Of a stretch of DNA of 64,000 nucleotides, positions 58,270 through 64,000 are shown piece after piece. The DNA comes from Stenogyne calaminthoides (taxonomy: Eukaryota; Streptophyta; Magnoliopsida; Lamiales; Lamiaceae). Location of the stretch: positions 4,278,001 to 4,342,000 of the forward strand of contig JBBCBC010000043.1 in NCBI GenBank assembly GCA_037126765.1. Direction: 5' to 3'. Under the pieces are notes generated by a model. That model was given only the letters and a program-made list of their open reading frames with translations, was not told where the DNA came from and ran no database searches. The position numbers and the translations under genes are program-made. Every line of letters starts with the position of its first letter. Position 1 is the first letter of the stretch.

Positions 58270-59604
58270 TTTTGCAGAATTGGGGGAAAATTCAGAATTC
58301 TTTCTCTCTGCTATTTCTCTGAGAATTAAGAAGGGTTGATTTTTTATTTTTTGATCTGTTGTTTGGTGATGGGGGTTGGATGGATTGGAATATGGGGGAA
58401 AAAGAAATCAGATAACTTGGATTGGATTCTTGGGAAAAGATGTATTGCGTGTTACAGAAGACATTATATTAATATTGTTATTGTTTTTTTATATTATCTT
58501 TTTGTATTAAATTAGGCTTTTGCTTTTGATTCAAAGTGTACTGCTGTTTTTACATTTTCCTTTTGGTAGTACCGGAAAAAGTTGATCTGTGTGACTATGC
58601 ACACGTAATTAATAAATTCGCCTCATTTAATTAATTAGTTTTTAACAAAGCATTTTCTAGAAGAAAAAAAAATTTCTAGCAAAATATTAACACTTGTATG
58701 AGATGTCTCACCATGAGATGGGACATAAATTTGGCATTGACGTTTTATTATTTTAGGAGAAATGAGTGTGATTTATGCTAGATTGTACCCTGTCTCATGC
58801 ATGAAATTGTCTCATATGAGCTTTTATCTTAAAATTTTGATTTTTTTTTAAAGAAATCAGAAGTGAACAGTATTCTAAAATTAAATTAAAATATTTTTGT
58901 TCAATTTTTAAATATGAAGATTTTTCTAAAATCAACTATTGACTCTATTTCCTCTACACCTCTATAAATATCTCATTTTTCTTTTTTATCCGTTCCACAA
59001 TAAATTTTATTTTTCATAAATGAAAAAATTAATTTTACTATTTATAATTTTTATCCTTATTTTTCACACAATATTACAAAAAATATCTCTCACTATTTCA
59101 CGCATTACTGCATAAACCTTTTTTTCTCTCTTTCAATGCCCAAAATTACCATTCAATTTATTATTTTTATTATTATTTTTAATTAAACACCTAAAATAAA
59201 GAGGAAAGTTTCAGAGGAGTGGATGGAGCATAAATTAGTTTAAAAGTGGTTATTTAATCAATCAAAACATAAGCGTTCTTGCATTCTTGCACGTTATTAA
59301 GTTTATCACCATACCACTTTAAAAAAAAAAGCACCGCCAATTTGTTTCGTTTATCATTAATATAGTTTTCTACTTATTATAATATCCAACATTAGTTTAC
59401 GCATTTTAGAATAGAATGAGCCAATTAAATTGATAATTCTTATACACATTTCTTTAACATGTCCAGGTAGCAACATAGAAATAAATGTAATTGAAGATTC
59501 AATCCTAATACTCCAAATATTTCATCATCAAAGGACTTTGGTATTATGGTAACTATGACTAAAATTAAGATTTGGGATTACTTTGACAGGTTACTGTTGG
59601 GACT
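58270..59604. other. Upstream region of the copper transporter gene and AT-rich flank
   Basis: 58270-58500 would hold the leader and core promoter on the minus strand; no TATA box or copper-response cluster is clear enough to name. 58600-59600 is AT-rich; 58925-59230 may be a decayed MITE (CTATTTCCTCTAC against AGAGGAGTGGATGGAG), not supported further. Confidence 0.4.
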
Positions 59605-59613
59605 ATAAGAAGT

Positions 59614-60018
59614 GGGGATTTAAATCAAAATAATCCCGTAACTTTGCACCTTTATAGAAAATGTCTCATATATGTCACATTTTTCAATTTAGTCACATAT
59701 GTTTTTAATTTGTGCCGATTTAGTCCCAAATCGCCGGAGACCGGTCAAACTACTCCAAAACGACGTCGTTTTTTTGGGCGTGTATCACACGCGCCCTTAA
59801 TTTTGATCGGAAAATGCTGACTGACATCGACTTGAACACATGAATTATACACGCGCCCCAAAAACGACGTGATTTTGGGGTAGTTTGACCGATCACCGGC
59901 GATTTGAGACTAAATCGGCACAAATTGAAAACATACGAGACTAAATTGAAACATGTGATATATACGAGACATTTTCAATAAAGGTGCAAAGTTATGAGAT
60001 CATTTTGATTTAAATCCC
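59614..60018. mobile_element. MULE-type MITE, 405 bp
   Basis: Ends GGGGATTTAAATCAAAATAA and, in complement, GGGATTTAAATCAAAATGAT; inverted repeats of more than 120 bp. A perfect 9-bp direct repeat ATAAGAAGT flanks it (59605-59613 and 60019-60027). The centre is GC-richer, with ACGACGTCGTTTT-like segments. No ORF. Confidence 0.9.
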
Positions 60019-60039
60019 ATAAGAAGTGCCACGATATCA

Positions 60040-60190
60040 TCTGTTCCAAAAATGATGTTCCACTATGTATTTCATAGTCTAGATTAATGACATGTGAAAT
60101 GGACAAAAATATCCAACGAATCACCATAATTCTGGGTCCATGTGTTAAAGATCCAGGAGTTTGAATAATTTTGGAACACAGAAAAATGGC
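60040..60190. repeat. MITE-like repeat, second copy of 53375-53590
   Basis: Same order of TGTTCCACTATGT, ATGACATGTGAAA, ATATCCAAC, TCTGGGTCC and CATGTGTTAAA motifs as the first copy. Confidence 0.55.
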
Positions 60191-61274
60191 ACAAAGGAAT
60201 TGAACCGATAAGAAGTAAATTAAATTGACAGTGCGCGAAGCAAATTGTGCACTACTTGAATTTTATAAGAATTTTGTGAACTCAAATTTATAAGATTTTT
60301 TTTTTTTTGGACCCAAAATTTATAAGAATTTTAAGTTATCAAAATGCGAAAAATGGTGATATTAAATTAACTAAATTGCATATAGTACAAAGTACTAATA
60401 GTACATGCAGTACAGTAGTACATTTTGTATAACTAGAAATTCAAGCCAAAAATGATCTCATCCATTCCTCTTTCCAATTTCAACGTCGCCTATAATTCCG
60501 CAAATTTTCCCGAATGTATTTGAAAACACAACTATTTTTAACAAGAAGAAGTTATACTCCTGTATTTTAATAAAGAAAAATATGGAATGAATAAGTTTCG
60601 CATAAGAATATGTGAAATTAGTTAAAGAATTTAACTTATATTATTAAATAATATTAATTGTGATAATTAAAGGGTGTGATTTTTTACTATAAAGGGTATT
60701 ACTTATAACACTGAAGAGTGTGACTTATATTACAATATGGGTATTATTAGTGATAATTGAAGGGGGTGATTTATATTACAAAATAGTATTAATCGTGATA
60801 ATTGAAGGATCATGCCTATAAAAAAAAGAATCAATTTCACGGTGAACAAATTTCACGGCATACCAACTCTTTAATACACTGTGAGTAAAACTTCTTGAAA
60901 AAAAATAATACTTGCTCTCTATTATTGACAAATATTTCAAAGCAAGTTTTTTTTTTCTTTTTATTAATTGAAGTTAATATATAAACTTATTTTTCTTTTA
61001 TGAATGTCCTATACATATAAGCTTGTTTTTACATAAAATAACTTTTTCTAATCAATTTACTAATATAACCTTATGCTTTAATTATGTTAAAAATTATACT
61101 CACTCCGTGCTATTTTTTATTATCCATTTAATGTAGATACGGAGATTAAAAAAAAATAGGAGATAATAATATTAAATAGTGTAAAGTGGGTAAAGTGGGT
61201 TTGGTGGAGAGAAATAATAGTATTAAATGGTGTAAAGTGGGTTTGGTGGAGAGAAATAGTAGTATTAAGAGAAT
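60191..61274. other. AT-rich non-coding stretch
   Basis: 60640-60800 contains a loose repeat of GTGATTTATATTACAA and TATTAATTGTGATAATTGAA. At 61093-61140 ACTCACTCCGTGCTATTTTTT resembles a Stowaway end fragment. 61150-61262 has a duplicated AGTATTAAATGGTGTAAAGTG passage. No gene. Confidence 0.45.
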
Positions 61275-61473
61275 GTCTTGTGTGAAATATTGAACACTAG
61301 TGTTATGTGCAATACAACATAAATAAGGCAAAAATAGTCTCAAATTTTGTCCTGATGCAGTTTGGCGGTTAAGATTAGAACCACGCCTTGGGGCGGGTGG
61401 CGGGTAGGTAAAGGTTGTGGGCTGGTGTGGGCGCGAACGGATATATATTTATAGAAGGATATCCTTATCAAAT

Positions 61474-63404
61474 ATGTGTTGTGGCCTAGTGGTTCAGGTC
61501 TATTGTTAATGTATTGTTGGGATAACATATGCCAGGATCTATCGGGATGACCTCATAAACACAAATTTAAATTAACAATTATTACTAGCATGAATTTACC
61601 TAAGTGAATTCAAATAATAATTAATCCAACAACAACATGCAAATAATATTTCACGTAAAAGATCCTAGCATGCGGAATTTCTAGGAGTTTACGTAAATGT
61701 ACCCGTTGGAGAGACGATCTGAGACAGACATGATCAAGTATCTGGATACCCACCAAAAGTCCTTCTCAAGTATTCCCAAGTCCTCGTCCAATAACTCCGG
61801 TGGAGGGTTCTCCGATGAACGATTTATAAAACAAAGGAAAATAAAAAATTGTTGCACCACCTTTGTGGATTTCTAATATTTCCAACACATGGAACACTAG
61901 GGGATGAAAAAATTCATCCCCTTATTTATATAGAGCGAGGGGGGACGAAAATTTGAGGCTTAATTGGGGTTAGGAAAGATATTTTCTTGATCTCCAAGAA
62001 ATCTTGAATATATCTCATATATTCTTCTTTCCATGTGTATTTTTCCACAAAAATCTCACATCCTTATTTAGCCTTAATTTTCGAAAATAATAAGAGATCC
62101 TCAAGATTGGATCTTTCTTGAATTTATGAGATATTCTTGTATTCCAAAAATACATATCTTATAAAATATTTCCAAGAAAATCAAGAAAATCTTTCTTCCT
62201 ATTATTACTCTATAAATTTTCGAAAATTTCTATTAAAGAGGCCAAGTGGGAGATTTCTTGAATTTATGGGATAATCTTGTATTCCAAGAATACTTTATCT
62301 CCTTTCCATAAAATCTTTTCAAGAAAATCCTTCTCCCTCTTTTCTTTAATATTTTCAAAAAATAAGGAAAATATAATGCAACAATAATTTATTTTATTTT
62401 AAGCACCTTTTATTTATTGGACTATAATTGGGCTACTTGAGGGGCCATTAGGAGAATTAAGATGGACCTTCCAATGGGCTTCTGAATTCCAATATTGAGC
62501 CACAATATAATTCAGCCCATTAATATTAATTAATGTCACTATATAATTAATATTGCACTATCCAACTTAACCCATATTACGGTAATATGGCTCCCGATTA
62601 TTATTTCCCGTGTTTAAGATTATTTAGTCCATTAATTAATTAAGCCACTGAAAAGCTTTATATTAATTAATATATTTATCCTTGGAGTAAGGACAACCTA
62701 ACTTTATTATCCATACCGGAAAATTAATTCCACTTGCAAGATTTGGTATGATAAAGGTTCCGGGCCCACCAAGGGGACCAATCAAGCAAGACATTGCAAG
62801 CACACAATTCTCTGTATTAATTTATTAACTGTCGTGTAATTAATATTATTGCCCAAGATATAGGGTATCAAAGTCGCAATGATTCTCTTCCCATTTATAA
62901 GTCAAAGCAATAACTACTAATCGCACACAGTCCTTATTAAGTGATAGAGATTAAGAAATCAACAACCACTGAGGTCTAACTCTTCATCCCTTAAGTCAGT
63001 GCAAATGAGTTTATCCTCTCTGCAGGTCCGCTTCAGCGCATCGAATGCGCTAGTGTAATATCTTGGTCAAGACAAGTCAATCTGAGCCTTACACATCAAC
63101 TTCTACCAATAGATTGTTCGGATCTATCTAAGTTGTGAAACACACACTCTTATACAAGGCACTGTAACGTGGTCTTCTGTGATCTGGTATCACCACGTTA
63201 ACTACAATGTAACGCGTGTTATGAACGATTTGCAATAAATATATATAACATTAAATCCTATTTAAAGGAATAGTGATAAACAATTTATTTCAGTAAATAA
63301 TTGTTTAATACATAGGTTATACAAAGTAAAATCATACTTTCACGTATAACCCCAACATGTATGTGGTCGTAGGTACAATTCCTACTGAGCACATTTTTTT
63401 TTTG
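61474..63404 (+). mobile_element. tRNA-derived SINE-like unit split by a solo LTR
   Basis: A box TGGCCTAGTGG (61482-61492) and B box GGTACAATTCC (63372-63382) are separated by the copia LTR. With the LTR and one TSD copy removed they lie 31 bases apart, the spacing of polymerase III promoters. The unit ends in a T run (about 63393-63403). TCAAAT occurs on both sides (61468-61473 and 63405-63410). Joined length is only about 83 bp, so it may be a SINE head or a tRNA-like fragment. Confidence 0.6.
61515..63357 (+). mobile_element. Copia solo LTR, 1.84 kb
   Basis: Starts TGTTGGGATAACATATGCC and ends CACGTATAACCCCAACA. A perfect 5-bp direct repeat TGTAT flanks it (61510-61514 and 63358-63362). 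No internal sequence is present, so it is the product of recombination between two LTRs. Same family and orientation as 24245-25874. Confidence 0.92.
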
Positions 63405-63900
63405 TCAAATTTTTGTGTGTTACTACATATATGTACAAGTGTTACTACATTATTATATTGAAAAAACTTCATATCTTACGTAACATGTAATAAAACATAT
63501 CGTAACACATAAATATTCATAAGGTAACATGGGTCATAAGGTAACACATTATTGTTCATATGGTAACACATGAGTATTCACATAGTATTACGACGATATA
63601 TGAACAATGTTACATATTACAAAAAAATATGTGTTACTACATGAACAAAACGTGTTACCATATGAAGAAAAACGTGTTACCACATAAATAAAACCAGTAC
63701 AAGCGCGAAAAGAAATTCACAGTCCAAAATTACAGATTTAAAGAACAACTTGATGTGTTACTACATGAACAAAAAAAGTGTTACCATATGAGCAAAATAA
63801 TGTTACTACATGAACAAAAACCAGTACAAACGCGAAAAAAATCTTTTCAAAATTACAGATTTACAGAACTGCGTGAGAATAGTGCAGAATGATCTGAATT
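63405..63900. repeat. Short tandem repeat array of the TIR element, copy 2
   Basis: Irregular GTGTTACTACAT, GGTAACACAT and ATGAACAAA units, as at 54816-55260. Confidence 0.75.
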
Positions 63901-64000
63901 TCATCACACATTTTGTGTTGAGGGGTAATCCAAACACCACACACATATTCTCTTCTTCTCGTATAATTCATACCAAAATTCAAATTGAACAATCTTATTT

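Larger units (their letters stand above)
61275..64000. mobile_element. TIR element rich in short tandem repeats, copy 2 (runs off the window)
   Basis: The left end TGTGTGAAATATTGAACAC then TAGTGTTATGTGCAAT matches copy 1 at 54705. The right part (63640-63900) has the same GTGTTACTACATGAACAAA units and the same AACTGCGTGAGAATAGTGCA passage as copy 1 near 55280. The right end lies outside the window. A SINE-like unit and a copia solo LTR are inserted in it. Confidence 0.65.

Overview
This is nuclear DNA of a flowering plant. It is AT-rich, almost gene-empty and packed with LTR retrotransposons, CACTA, hAT and Mutator-like (MULE) transposons, MITEs and tRNA-derived SINEs. The plant-type copper transporter gene and the MULE/hAT/CACTA mix point to a eudicot; I cannot place it further. 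No rRNA, complete tRNA, CRISPR array or bacterial-type operon is visible.

Host genes are few. A single-exon copper transporter (COPT5 type) lies on the minus strand at 57838-58269 and looks intact. A conserved membrane-protein gene of unknown function starts at 29654 on the plus strand. Its first three exons are clear, and an hAT transposon sits immediately behind its third splice donor (31568-35350). Broken host sequences are the joined ends of a receptor-like kinase (56332-56610), a possible last exon (8312-8434), an N-terminal ORF cut by a repeat (53596-53796) and an orphan promoter plus first exon (43293-43494).

Layout. 0-11.2 kb: MITEs, a 6-kb MULE-bounded block (1938-8006) holding a CACTA element that holds a gypsy solo LTR, then a broken copia element (8435-11207). 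11.2-21.9 kb: a stack in which a MULE-MITE (perfect 9-bp target-site duplication, TSD) carries a gypsy element, whose 3' LTR carries a CACTA element, which carries a copia LTR; a second gypsy LTR pair sits in the same MITE. 22-27 kb: a 5'-truncated copia element with its 3' LTR, and a TRIM. 28.7-35.4 kb: MITEs, the membrane-protein gene and the hAT. 35.4-43.3 kb: non-coding with small TIR elements, SINE-like units and a degenerate tandem repeat. 43.3-49.6 kb: a promoter-like region followed by a locus of alternating inverted modules, interrupted by a gag-only gypsy element and a foldback MITE. 50-56 kb: repeats including a GC-rich minisatellite and a TIR element full of short tandem repeats. 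56-60 kb: kinase remnant, COPT gene and MULE-MITEs. 61-64 kb: a second copy of the minisatellite-bearing element, holding a SINE-like unit split by a copia solo LTR.

Nesting order was read mainly from target-site duplications, many of them perfect. The most unusual stretch is 13603 to about 15462, where the sequence switches every few tens of bases between two unrelated repeats, both in collinear order. I read this as a likely consensus or assembly artefact rather than biology.
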